Origin: Alnus glutinosa
Taxonomy: Eukaryota > Streptophyta > Magnoliopsida > Fagales > Betulaceae
Direction of reading: 5' to 3'
NCBI RefSeq assembly: GCF_958979055.1
Contig: NC_084886.1
Location: 51,667,654-51,731,653, forward strand
Length of the DNA stretch: 64,000 nt
Shown here: positions 46,890-59,245 of the stretch, in pieces
How positions within the stretch are numbered: the first letter of the stretch is position 1
Layout of the letters: each line of letters begins with the position of its first letter
Position numbers and translations under genes: made by a program
The notes under the pieces: generated by a model
What the model was told of the DNA's origin: nothing
The model's input: the letters and a program-made list of their open reading frames with translations, nothing else
Databases searched by the model: none

Positions 46890-49245
46890 TGCACTCACTC
46901 CACGCTTCGTCATCCCCTTAGAAGTTTAGTTTTTATTTTTCATCATGGATGTATTTTACATTATGTTGTTAGGAAAAGGTGAAAGAGTGTATTTGGAATG
47001 GGTGGTATCCACCAACTTGGGGAAATGGCGGGGAGAGATTTCATCAAATTAAAGCCCTATGTATGTACTTAATTTCATACCCAAATGACAATTTTATTTT
47101 ATTTTATTTTTTTTTCATTAGAGGTTTTTTGAAAAAAAACATATTTCCACAACTTATCCCATAATTCTAGGGTGGTCTAAATTGTCTAACTACCATCGAC
47201 ATTCGATCTGGTGACAACTACCACTAGATCGGGTGATTCCAACACCGCCACGGTGGAGGTTTGGAGGTGGTGTCTAGGGGTGGCAATTCGTATTCACGTG
47301 TTGGATTCAGGTTGTGTCAAAACATATGTATAAGACTATATAGATCAACTCTAACCTGACCTATTTAATTAAATAGGTCAAACACCTCAATCCTAACCCG
47401 CTAATTTCATGTTGAGTTTTGGTGTGCTGTGGCCATGATTAAAACTCAAAGGAGAAGTTAGAGAAGATGGAAGAGAATGATTATTTTCTAGTCAGATGAT
47501 TCTCCCACTTTATACACATTCATCCCCCCATATTAGAAGCCTACAAAATCTCTTAAAAATATGTTAAAGCTTATCTCTTATCTTCTAAAGATAACAATAT
47601 CTAAATCTTATATCTTATCTTCTAAAGATATTCTAAATCTTATCTCTTAATTAACAATATCCAAATATAACTAATTAAGGAAAATATTAAAAATAAAATA
47701 AAGTCCTAATATAACTAGGAAGGTGGTATTTTTAACTGGACTTTCGTGCACAAGATCTAAAAACTTCCGCACATAGACCACTTATTAGAACGTCAACTTC
47801 AAGCCCGATTTCGACCTTGATTCAATCAGTACCTCTCAAAACGCAAGACATGAAAGTTGTATATCTTTTTTCTTGGTGTTCCATAGCATCTTGAATCATC
47901 TCAATCGGAGCTTGGATGAGAGAGTTATGCCCAGATTACGAAGTAATGTCGAAACTATCCAAAATCGACCAATTAGCTTTGTTTTGCATTTAACATATCT
48001 ATTTGCATCCTAAATCAAAATAAAAGAATAATGAGTACATTTAGGCATCAAATAAGGATAAGACTAAACATTAACGGAGAAAAATATGACATTTTGCATT
48101 CTCATCAGGTTTGTAGGTCGTGTTAAAAATTGTCACTCCTAAAAGCCGCATGTCAAATTCAAGTCGTATTAAGGCACGCGTATAAACTATATAGGTTAAT
48201 TCTAATTCAACCCATTTAATTAAATGAGTTAGACCCATTAACCTTAATCTGTTAATTTCATGTTAGGTTCATGTCAAATTCACGAATCATAAAAAAAAAT
48301 TATCAACCGTAACCAATTACCCTCTCTCATTTTAGCTCCTCCTCTCTACTCCCTAACGTGGCAGTGCGTACGGCTACATTAGGGAGTAGAAAGTAGGAAG
48401 AAAAATGGGAGTAAAAGTATCGTTACTATAGAAAACCCTTAAATCATTTTATATTAGAATTTTACAAGAAATTATTTTCTAAGAAAACACTTCCCATTGG
48501 AACGCTTGTTTTTTAATTTCTAAGCCAATAAATAATTCCACAAAAGAGAGAAATTCGAAGACATCATATGAGAAATATACATCTGTTCATACGGGTCCTA
48601 ACTCTAAGTATGAGAAATTGACCCAATTTACTTTAGCTTGCAATGGTAGTGAATTCCAAACTCATCCGGACAAGAAAGGCTCCTTCCATTGATAGGCTTA
48701 GAAAATGCATTCTATGTTACCAATAAGAATGGATGATATTTTTATCATATATTTGCTCTGTATCTTGTAAAAAAGCATTGAGTCAAAAAAATGTTTTGTT
48801 TATTATTATTATTTTCGGAAGAAACATCACTGCAAAAGTGAAGAAGCCTTTACAAAGAGAATTCTTTTTGGCTGCCTTAGTAACATGCCACCTTTTTAAT
48901 AGGTGACATTTTTCAATTCGTTCCAAATGTCATTGAATAGGGAGTAAACCCAAATGTCACAAAATTTCTGCTCCGACCGAGCAACAAATTAAAACCTAAG
49001 AACCAAAACTGGGGGTGAGACGTTAGATTCTGTCCTTGAGGGCCCTGGAAGAGCATCAACCATGGACAAAAGTATCAAGACTGCATAAACACTCTTTGCA
49101 TGCTATGATATCCACAGAACAAAAACTTGTATGATTTCAAGGTCAAGTGGCCTCTCCGCCAAGTCACCAAAATTGCTTCCAGCCTTCCACAGAGAAGCAA
49201 GCCTCGAAGAAGTCAAAACTGGATAAAAAGCAGCTCCCGCCTATA
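46890..49245. other. Intergenic repeats, no gene recognised
   Basis: 47277-47420 and 48108-48300 resemble each other and the opposite-strand text at 16261-16545 (GGTGGCAATTCG; TTTAATTAAATAGGT; CTAATTTCATGTT). Between them, about 47437-48107 looks like a separate insertion (starts TGATTAAAACTC, ends CATTCTCATCA), perhaps a solo LTR. No 5-bp duplication is evident. Nothing coding is seen. Confidence 0.45.
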
Positions 49246-52200
49246 TCATGAAGTTGCATAATGGTGATGTAGAACATATTTCACAACTTCATAACATGAA
49301 ATCACAATCCCAGCTGAAGGGCCTGCACGGCCAACACGGGGACCAACTCCAGTAAAAAGTCCCTTTATCCCTCCATCTCTGTTTCAAGCAAATTTAGAAT
49401 TCAAGAGTAATGTAGGAAAAATCTGATCACTGTATAGCTATAAATACTTTTTTTTTTTTTTAATAAGTAATTGGTTGTTTAATTACCATCCAATGTCTAT
49501 TCCGCTGAAAATGAAATATAAGAAGAATATTTTTAAAACTTCTGACAGTAGGGAGGCATGGACTTCCAGAGTCCTTGATACACATCTAGTAAGATAACAG
49601 TATAGGAAATTTGAGCAATTATGAACACAAACACTAGAGAATAGAGACCAACAGAAAATACCAGACTATAAGACAATAAACCTAAATCTTAAGGAAAATC
49701 CCAACCTTTTGGCCCCACTCTATAATAATGTTTAGCAATTACAAGACCATTTTCCAAGTCTTGACATATATAGGTGAACCTTTTTTAACCTCACGTCTCC
49801 AGTTTTTTTTTTTTTTTTTAATGATGAAGATCATGTCTCCTGATCATAAACCTTTTATTGTAAAATAAAAATAAAAATTAACTGTATAATTATATGAAGT
49901 AGTAGTGCTATACCTCCAAATCTCCAAAAGAGTTTGCCTTGTTGTCATTCTTAATTGCCTGACTGGATCCTTCTGAAAATTTCAGAGAAAAAAAAAAAAG
50001 ATGAAAAGACAACACACATATATAAGTAAATGTAGTAACAATTGAACCCAAAACACCATCCACCTCTAAATTCCTACAACAGTATTGGAACTCAAAACTT
50101 CATAAGTAAAACCCTCAGATATTGAGAGAAAATCCGAGCAGAAATCAATGCAAGTGTAAATCTCTGCAAACCAAACAAAAGCATAAGTTTCATTCTAAAG
50201 AGACGAACCTCAATCTGTCTTCGAGTTTTCGCAACATCTAGAGGACATGTAGCACCAGCAGCAAGGCTTCCTGCAACAAAACCAGCAGAAAAATTTGCCC
50301 CAAGGATACTCAACACATCAGCTTCATCTCCCACCAGACCAAGGAGTTTTCTCCTCATCTGTACAAATAGAGAACAGACATAATCATCAACAATTCAACA
50401 TGTATACACAGATCCCAGTATACATGTAAAAAACTGTTTGAAGAATAAATTCTTACCGGTTCAAGAGTTGACCAATAGATTGCAGAGAAGGGAACATCTC
50501 GAGCAAGCTGAGCTCCCATGCCTGTCCAAAGGACACGGTAGCCTTGAACTGCTAGAAAATAAAGAGTATGTTAATCACAACTGAAATGTATGGGTAAAAC
50601 AACAAATCATTATGCGCAGAACTGCCAGCATGAAAATAAAGATACGTAATGAGTACAGTTGATGTAGAAATTCAACTCATATACCAACAAGGTCATGTGT
50701 CCAGTCAGCAAGAGTCTGGGTTACTATCAACAACCCAGCTAATCACGATAGTAACATTTGTGAAGAAATTGGAGTCTATTCGCGAGGTGTTTGTGGAGCA
50801 TTATGAATTCTATTGGTGATGGGAGTCTGATGATGTCCAATGTTTTTATCTTATAGTTTTTATGTCGTTACGATTTCCTCTGTTTTTAATTTATCTACGT
50901 TTCTGTTTAAGTGTTACATCTAGGATGTGAGTCTAATAAGTTAGGGGGTTATATAAGGTGATGTAACGTTATGATTTTAATCAATGAAAAATATTTGGAA
51001 GTTAGTATAAATATTTGGGTTGAGACTACTCTACAACATTGGTGAGACTCCAACGTTTTTGTGTGCGTGAGTTTGTGAAGATCTGCTGCTATCCATGTGT
51101 TTTGCTACCGGTGCTATGTCAATAGTCCTTTCTTCTGTCGGTTTCTAATAGTTTGACTATAACTAGTTCAGTTGATATTTTGTAGAGAGGATTAGGATAT
51201 TGTATATCAAACTGTCACTTTCAGTTGATATTTTGTAGAGGGGATTAGGATATTGTATATTAAGCTGTCGCTAACTTATACAATCTCAAAAAATAACTCC
51301 ATCTGAAGAGAGTATAGTTGAATCCTTATCAGGATGGACATATATGTCACAACTAGAATTCTTTTACAAATATAGTTTTATGTAGAAGCCTAAACCGCCA
51401 AAACATAAATCTGGTATTTTGGTTTGAAACTTCAGAAGTTCCAAAAATGATGAACTTTTGTGCCAGACCAACATTTAATCTGATCGCAAGCCCTACGTCC
51501 CAGACGTCTAGTGTTAATGGACAACTTTAAAAGAACCAACACCATGGTAGATGGTACTGAGATTAGCTTTTCCAAAATCTACTTTAATATATATGGCCTT
51601 TGGGCCATTATATAGAGTCAAAATACCAGGGAACAAGCACAATTCTTTTGTGTTAACAGAAGCTTTCCAATCATGCCAAGTTTAGTACCATAAGCACAAG
51701 AAAAGTCAACTTACAGTTGCTTTGAACACTAGTGCTCTGGACATGTGAGATGACCCCAAGAAGAGTCTGCCAGACTCCAGGAGGCTTCATACCAGATTGG
51801 GTCACCTTAAATGCCTATTGTCAGAACAATGAAAGATAAGAAGCCACCACAAATGGAATTAATCATGTACACAAATAATTCCAACAAACGCAGAAAACAT
51901 AATTCAAGAAACCAATGACAAATTTGTAAAAATTATTGCATTCCAATCTCACTGTTAACCGATATGCATTAAATAAAAGCTTTCCAAAAATTCGAAAAAG
52001 GCCCAAATAACATCCCAACTCTTCAAATGAAGGTTTTTATAGGAATTTATTTTTCACAAGTTCTTTTGATGCCAAAAATCTGATTGTACCAACAAAAGAG
52101 ATATGAGACACACATTTGGCCCTATAATTCCTTAAATAATGAGGACAGAGAGAATGTACTGAAACAGATGCAAGCAATAGATTAAATAGAAAATGCAACA

Positions 52201-53193
52201 CTAACAAGGAAAATCTATCAACAAATAGGCGACAATATTGATAAAGATTCTACATTGACTAACTCCTCTCTCATCAGGATTCATAATCTTTTCACAAAGA
52301 AATAAACAGAACATGACAAGAGAATACACAGTTGTAGTTAAAACATAGATAATTGGCAAGATGATGAAGGCAACATACATAAATACACAAACCAAAAATA
52401 TAAATGAGAAGTCAAAACTTCAAGTTTAACATGAAATATAATTACTATTGGTGTCCTCTCTCTGCAATTTTTTTATTACATATTGTTTAAGAACCTTCTG
52501 TTTTATCAAATTCCATATCAACCCTTCAACAAAAACTTGACATATTTACTCTAGGAATCAACATTGACTGAAACCAATGCCAATTCATGCTTCTTATAGA
52601 TTCATAAAAATTACTCCAATGGTTTTAGTATCAATCATACATAATCTATTGGGCCCCTATATCATGGTAATCAACCACATGTCCACCGCAAGTACAAGCA
52701 TAGAATATAAAAAACACACATCTTGGCTGTGTACCCAGGGACATAGGACACCAATCTGTTACTTCCACACTACTTCCATGTTCAAGAAATACCCAAGGTC
52801 CTTACTATAGAGTAGTGTCAAGATTTATTAGTTACAACTCAAGACAAACATCATCCACATCCAAACTTCATAGACAAGAAACTATATAATGAAAAAATCA
52901 AGATTCAAACTACCTGCATGCGAGTTTTAGCCAGTTCAATAGGGTAACAAGATACACAAGCTAAAGAGCGTGCCAATGAGCCTGCGACTAAGGGGGCATA
53001 CGGAGTCACACTTGGAACATGCTGTCCAGTAAATTCCTCTAAACAATTGCGGAATACGTCATAGCAAGGCAGGTAGATTCCCACCTGGTTGTGAAAGGAA
53101 GAAAAAGGAATATGAGTAAATCTCAATTGAAGCATACTCAAGACAGAGTTTTGTACACCCCCAAATTCCAGCAATGCAATCCATTTACAGCAA

Positions 53194-53224
<31 letters not shown>

Positions 53225-55086
53225 AAAAAAACAAATAAATAAATAAAAAATAATAAAATCAGGAACTTACTGTTGGTACAGCAAGTGCCAGACCTGCATT
53301 CGTGCCTCTCCATAACCTGGCGAATCCTTCCTGCAAAAAGTACCCTCCCATTAAACCATTGTGGTCGTAATGTACAGATACCACCAAGATGAGCACTTAA
53401 ACAGCAGAAAGAACAGATTACAATCTGAAACACAAATTAAAATGTGTTTTACATCATTATAGAAAAATATTTAGCGCCCACAAGTTTCAAATTCTCAAAA
53501 GAAAAATCATGCCAGCCTCTAAACCCAGCAGTTGCATCAGACCAGGATAAGCATATACAAGCACAATATATCCTCATGAAGCATTAAAGCAGAGACATAT
53601 GAATCATAGCAAAAGCATTATTCTCCCCCTAACAACATACATTTTTAACTATATGCTCAATAATTATAAATCCACTAACCTGACGAATAATTTTGTAGAA
53701 GACATCTAGTGTTCCTTTGTATTGAAAACAATCAGGAGGACATATGGACACAGTGCCATGAATTCCAGCACGTGTGCAAGACGGAGAACATCTTAGATCG
53801 GCAAACATCTGCGCCAACATATGGCAAAGGAAAACTTAATTGATTAATGGTTGATGATAAACTTAATCAAAACAACAATGCTACCAATGTAAAAAAGATA
53901 TGGCATAACCATTAGTAAAAGGAGGGTCTCCTAACATCTGGGTAATTCTTTCCCTTAAGACCCCCACACCCCAGAAGAAAATTAGAATAAAAGATACACA
54001 AGAAAAGAAAGGTGCATTAAATGTTAAATGCCATTTATAGTTGCAACGGAACAATATATTTTAAGGAGTGCTCCAATCCCCCCCAAAATTACAGCTATCA
54101 GTCTGTTCAGGTAACCTAAGAAACTCTAGCCACTCATGTTTAAGCTGGAACATCAACAGAGGTATCAACAATATGTTATAATAAGTTCTAAATTTTCAAT
54201 TTAGCCATCGAACAAAAAAGCTCTAATGATTGAGGGACATGATGCAGCATGCTTACCGTTCTTGGTCCAAAATACGCCATGCGACTAATGATATTACTTA
54301 GCGGATGTGAGTAAGCAACTCCTGCAGCCTGCGCCTGCAATCTTGTCTGACAGACAGAAAATAACAACATTGTTTGAGACTTTAAAGTCGACAATTTCTC
54401 AACAACAAAAGGAACAAACTTTTCTCTAATAGCCCAAATCAAAAGCATATCAACGAAAAACTGCGCTACATCAAGCAAAACAAATCCAGTAGCTACTAAA
54501 AGTTTTTCCTTAGCTATAACGCAGTGACACTGTGTAGGCAAAGAATTGCACCACACAGAGACCAAGAATTTAGAGCCACACTTACAATACGAAGAATATA
54601 GTTATGCTCTTCCAACAATTACAATCATATACAAAGAAAAATATATATATCAAACACAAAAGCCATATATTACATATTACAACACCAACGCTTCCATTAC
54701 TCAAAACCTAATTTTTCCTTTCATTCCCCACAGTTCCTCACGAAACAAATATAAAATCAACCAAAACCCAATAAACAAATAAACTACTAATAATTTACAC
54801 ACACACACACACACATTGATTTTCTTTTTATTTGTTGTACTTTTACCTTGACAACGTCGAGAGGGTTAACGATTATAGCGGAGAGAAAAGCGGCGCCGGC
54901 GGCGGAGACAGCTCGCTCAGCGATCCCCAGATTCCCATCCGAACTACTGTTGCTTGAAGGCTGGGCCTGCGGAGCGCCCAATCCCAGCCCTTCTCTGTCC
55001 TCCACCGTCGTTTCCAATACCACCGCCGAATCGTACCCGTCCATCGTGTTCATCCACGGATTTTGGCTTCGTTCCGACTCCACCAT
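49246..55086 (-). CDS. MTM1: Mitochondrial carrier, MTM1/SLC25A39-40 type
   Basis: Inner-membrane carrier of the group linked to manganese delivery to mitochondrial SOD (yeast and Arabidopsis MTM1) and, in animals, glutathione import (SLC25A39/40). Exons in transcript order: 55086-54847, 54346-54257, 53808-53680, 53330-53271, 53084-52914, 51814-51715, 50551-50457, 50358-50209, 49972-49914, 49378-49246; 408 residues. Three carrier signatures are present: PLDVVKTRLQ (75-84), PIELAKTRMQ (221-230) and PLDVAKTRRQ (334-343), the first split by intron 1. The loop after helix 1 is long and has four cysteines (117, 121, 133, 137) as two CxxxC pairs, a feature of this subfamily. The acidic, Ser-rich N-terminal extension is typical of plant members. 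Exon 7 has a CTAGCAG acceptor allowing 408 or 407 residues. Length agrees with the Arabidopsis protein as I recall it (about 413). The transported substrate is not settled by sequence. Confidence 0.93.
53194..53214. repeat. Poly-C run, 21 bases, in MTM1 intron 4
   Basis: C homopolymer directly followed by about 17 A on the plus strand. On the transcribed strand it is poly-T then poly-G within the intron. Confidence 0.88.
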
Positions 55087-55688
55087 CCTCCCTCTGCTCC
55101 TCTCTTAAGAACTTTCTAGAATTGATTTCGAGAGCAAAAAATAAAAATAAAAAACAACTTATTTTTTTTTAGGAAACAAAAGTTGATAGAAGCGAATAAG
55201 GAAAATCCAGTCATCACTAACCTGTTTTTTGATTTTCAGCTTTATATCGAAATGAAAAAACAGCTTAATTTTTTATTTTATTTTTTTATGACAAAACAAC
55301 GAGGAAAAAAGAGCGTTTTTTATTTTCCCGGTTCCTTGGAGAAGAGGAAATAGGAGGCCAAGAAAAACGCTTACCAGAAGAGAGCGAGAGAACCGCGTGT
55401 CTTTCCCTGTACTTGGTGAGGCCACGTTTGTTGACACTTGACACTATGAAAACGCCTGCGCTCGACTTAAAAAGTAAACAAAAACACTTCTGGAAGCACC
55501 TTAAAAGTCAAGGCCGCTATTGGACTTGGAAACCGCAAAAGTGATTTTTGCTTATTGTAAAAACAAACAGAGCCTTAGGTTTGGCCGTTGGGCTTCTAGG
55601 GCTTTCTTTTCTATGGTGCTTAAAAGTTAAGACGAGGCGCGAGTCTCGGTGTGGAATAAAGAGCAAATTTAGGGCAAGGATTAATGAA

Positions 55689-56255
55689 AGAATGCACTCT
55701 TCTTTTCTTTTCTTTTTTTTCTTTTTTTAATAATAAAATTCAAATTTATTTTCTTAATTTTTTTATTTTTTATTTTTTTTTAAAAAAGAGAAAGAATAAG
55801 TTGACATCTTCATACTCTTTCAAATTTATAATTTAATCCATTTTTATTTTAGAAAAATGTTACATATCTAAATTTTTTTTTTTTATTTTTTAAAATTTGG
55901 TTCTCAAATGATGTATCATTATCACATGTGATTTATCATTTTGAAAAATGTATCACAATCTCTTGATGTAAGAATGCACTCTTTTTTTTTTTAATAATAA
56001 AATTCAAATTTTTTTTCTTAATTTTTTTTTTTTTTTTAAAAAAAGAGAGAATAAGTTGACATCTTCGTACTCTTCCAAATTTATAATTTTATTTGTTTTT
56101 ATTTTAGGAAAATGCTTCACGTCCCAAATTTTTTTTCAAAATTTGGTTCCCACATGAGATTGTGATACATTTCCCAAAATGATAGATCACATGAGATTGT
56201 GACATATCATTTGGGAACAAAATTTTGAAAGAAAATCTTGAAAAGTCTAGCATTT
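55689..56255. repeat. 282-bp direct tandem duplication
   Basis: AGAATGCACTCTT starts at 55689 and at 55971. Both copies continue with AATAATAAAATTCAAATTT, AATAAGTTGACATCTTC and CCAAATTTT..AAAATTTGGTTC. The second copy also folds on itself (CAAAATTTGGTTCCCA near 56135 against TTGGGAACAAAATTTTG near 56211). Confidence 0.75.
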
Positions 56256-56707
56256 CTCTTTATTTTAATTTTTTATAAAGAGAACTTTACTTATTATTCT
56301 TGATCTTTCATCACTTATTATTCTTGATCAATTTGCTACGTTGTCATCAAGACATATGACTAGTTGGCCGCGTAGCTAAAATAACCACTACCATAACTAC
56401 TACTATAGACATGGGGCTAATTGCTGCATGTTTTGTAGTGCTTGTTTTGTTGTGTTTTCTAGCTATTCCTGTTTTGGGTTCAGCTAATTCATGTGCTTTT
56501 GTAACTTTTTTTTTTTTTTATCCCGTTGATTAGTCTTTCTTATTAATTAATTGTACTCTTTTTTTTTTTTCAAATGTACAACAAATTGGATACTCCGCCC
56601 CTCGAGCGCGTCAACCCTTCTTCAAGCGCTCGAGCGGTCCCCTCCCCTACCCGAGAGGACCACTCGAGCGGTGGGGTTGGGCAAAATGAAGCGCTCAACC
56701 ATGCACT

Positions 56708-56716
56708 ACTTGAGCT
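56708..56716 (+). repeat. 9-bp target-site duplication, left (8/9)
   Basis: ACTTGAGCT borders the element at 56717-57407; the right partner is ATTTGAGCT at 57408-57416, one mismatch. Confidence 0.7.
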
Positions 56717-57407
56717 GGATCCGGATCCTCTCCGGTTCAGAGGAGCCGGTTCACGGCCTGGATCTCTTTAAAGAGATCCAAGGCCGTGAATAAGCCACGT
56801 GTTCGAATCGGAAAAGGAGGAGGAAAACAGAGGACGAAGCGCAAGATCCGAATACGGGACCCAAAGGCCAAAACCAGGTGGAGATCCGAGACGGAGTAGA
56901 GGATCTACTCCACCAAGCTTTTCGAGGCACTCCACCAGGTGCGTCAGAATTACTTGCAGGCTGGTAAAGTATTCAGTGGACACCAAGTTTGGGAGGAGAC
57001 GGACCGGGTTCTCGCCATGTCGGCCAAGGGGCTGACCCGGTGGAGCCGGGCAATTCTGACGAGTCGACTCGGGATGAGACTCGGTGGTGGCAACAAGCAC
57101 AAGACGGCGGCCAGTTTCAGGGAAGAGAGAGAGATTTGCCCAAAGGCTGGTCTTCGTTTTCAAAGAAGAGAACGAAAAAGAAGAACGGAGAGAGAGGAGA
57201 AGAACGGCCGCGAATCTACGTTTTCAAAGAAGAAAACAAAAAGAAAAGATGGGGAAGACTGAAGACACGATGGGTTTAACCCATTTTTTTGTCTTTTATT
57301 TTTTTGAGAAACACGTGGCTTATTCACGGCCTTGGATCTCTTTAAAGAGATCCAGGCCGTGAACCGGTTCCTCTCCAGTTCATTAGAACTGGAGAGGATC
57401 CGGATCC
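56717..57407. mobile_element. Mutator-like element with GC-rich interior
   Basis: Ends are GGATCCGGATCC with terminal inverted repeats of about 95 bp and a 9-bp target duplication matching at eight positions. Each repeat contains the perfect 20-bp palindrome GGATCTCTTTAAAGAGATCC inside a longer CACGGCC..GGCCGTG foldback. The interior (about 56815-57260) is not terminal repeat, is much more GC-rich than the surroundings and has open frames on both strands with no recognised domain. This fits a Pack-MULE carrying a captured host fragment, but the source is unknown. No transposase is encoded. Confidence 0.78.
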
Positions 57408-57416
57408 ATTTGAGCT
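57408..57416 (+). repeat. 9-bp target-site duplication, right (8/9)
   Basis: ATTTGAGCT, partner of 56708-56716. Confidence 0.7.
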
Positions 57417-58050
57417 GTGGTCTACCAAGAGGGACATACATAGAGAACCCTCCGCTTGAGTTGCATGTGCTCGACGTAGGGCTCGAGTGGATCTATTAGG
57501 TGCAGACCAATTTTGATTTTAGTTTATTTTTTATTTTAGTTTAATTTTGACATATATATATATATTAGATTTCCAACTCTAGGATTTTTCGTCTTTAGAT
57601 TATCACTAGGAAGTCTAGCATGAGTTACGCTTACCATATTTAAGAAAATGTCAATCTTTAGATTGATTCCAGCATTAGTTTCTTTCCTTTTGAAGCCTTG
57701 CTTTTACTATTATAAAGAGGTTCCAGATCATAATTGTATATATTGCAGGAGGAATTTTTTAGAAGGATTTTTGTGATATTAATAAATATTCGAGTTTCTT
57801 TGCTTTACAAAACTAATTCTTTAGCTTGTTAAGTTTTAGAATTGAACAGTACACAGTTCTTCTTTTCTTTCTCATCGCTTCTTTTCTTTGCTTAATCAAC
57901 ATGTTGCCGGCCTGCTCCTGAAGAAGATTCTTTCAAGCAAAAACCATAAAGCATCAGGAAATCATTACGTTCAGAAAACATAAGCCTTCATAAATCTGTA
58001 CAAACACGAGTGTACTAGTGTGTTATTTGGTTAGTATTAATTATAGGAAA

Positions 58051-58178
58051 ATGTTAGATTTACAACACCAATACAACAACTGCACAACAACCATTCACAT
58101 GAGGGTGGGATCCACACACTGGGACCCACTCTCATGTGAGGGGTTGTTGTACAGTTGTTATGATGGTGTAGTGCAAGA
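58051..58178. mobile_element. Foldback MITE
   Basis: CAACAACTGCACAACAACC..CACATGAG pairs with CTCATGTG..GGTTGTTGTACAGTTGTT around a centre containing GTGGGATCC and GGACCCAC-like text. Non-coding hairpin of about 125 bp. Confidence 0.65.
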
Positions 58179-58422
58179 ATCAAATCCCTTAATTATATGG
58201 ATATATGCTAAGAATTGATCAGTTGATTGGACGCTGCATGTACTCCCAAGTTTATGGAACTTGCGTGCAATAAGAAGAAATAGATATAGGTGATCTCGTC
58301 GGATGTGAAGAAGCTCTCTTTCCTCAACCTGGCCTTGTCAGATCGATGTCCTCCTATTACTTGACAGTGCCCTGAAAGGGTGTGGTGTTTAAATGACACC
58401 TGCTACTGTTGCAAAGAGGTAG

Positions 58423-58677
58423 TTTGGCAACTCATTTTCATTCTCCCTCTATTTTTTTTTTTTCACTTCTTTTAAAAATATCAAATAAAAAACATTCTAA
58501 CTTTTTTAGACTTTTTATATCACATCAATTATATTTTATTATTATTCAAATAAAAAATCCACTACAAAACAAAACTTTTTCAATTTTCTATAAAACGTTC
58601 TCAAATTTTATATCACATCAATCACTTTTTGCCATACAACACATAAATATTTTACAACACAATTACTTACCAAACAA
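58423..58677. mobile_element. Possible hAT-like MITE
   Basis: The stretch starts GTTTGGCAACTCA and ends TTACTTACCAAAC. The very AT-rich body has repeated TATCACATCAAT (58519 and 58610). Terminal pairing is short, so the call is tentative. Confidence 0.35.
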
Positions 58678-59072
58678 GTCAGTAAGGACCGGGCACGTGC
58701 ATTAATCAAAGTGGAAAGTTGACTAATACTCAGCTAAGAATGTAAGAAGTGACTGACGGTGGGGTTTGTCCGGCTGCACGCTATGCCATATATGATTATG
58801 TGTTAAAGAAGCAAAGTAACTCTCACGAGATTAACAAGTATATATTCAATCATTGGGCTTTCAAAGGGCTTGACTGGGATGAGCTTTATCACAATGTGGG
58901 CCATCAGATTGGGCTTGTTGGCTTTATCTCAAACAAGCTTCGGAGCCCACTACCAAGAGAGATTATTCCTGAATACACCGCATGTCGTACACATACAAAT
59001 GTATAATAGGAAAAATTGCCTGGAAGTGAAAATTATATGTATTTTTTTTTTTTGAGCATACCTCTTTCAGAT

Positions 59073-59245
59073 GAGAAATGCTACATGTATTTAATTTTTT
59101 ACAAAATGAGCCTTACTAAAATGATATGGAGCTTATTTATTGGTACTCGTATTTTATTAATTGTTTTGATAATCTCCAATAAATAAGCTCCACATCGATT
59201 AATAAAACTCATTTTGTAAAAGCTTAAGCATATATAGCATTTCTC
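59073..59245. mobile_element. Foldback MITE, GAGAAATGCTA ends
   Basis: GAGAAATGCTACATGTAT pairs with ATATATAGCATTTCTC. Inner arms are TTTTTTACAAAATGAG and CTCATTTTGTAAAAG, with ATGGAGCTTATTTATTGG against CCAATAAATAAGCTCCA nearest the centre. Confidence 0.7.

Larger units (their letters stand above)
55087..56716. other. Intergenic upstream of MTM1
   Basis: The first several hundred bases are the MTM1 leader and promoter. 55689-56255 is a tandem duplication. I see no further gene. Confidence 0.5.

Noticed and set aside
47437-48107. Complete LTR retrotransposon
   Set aside because: No second LTR, primer-binding site, polypurine tract, coding region or 5-bp target duplication could be found; at most it is a solo LTR.
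56551-57441. Several overlapping frames on both strands
   Set aside because: They fall in the Mutator-like element and its palindromic ends. They may reflect captured sequence, but none has a recognisable domain or complete gene structure.
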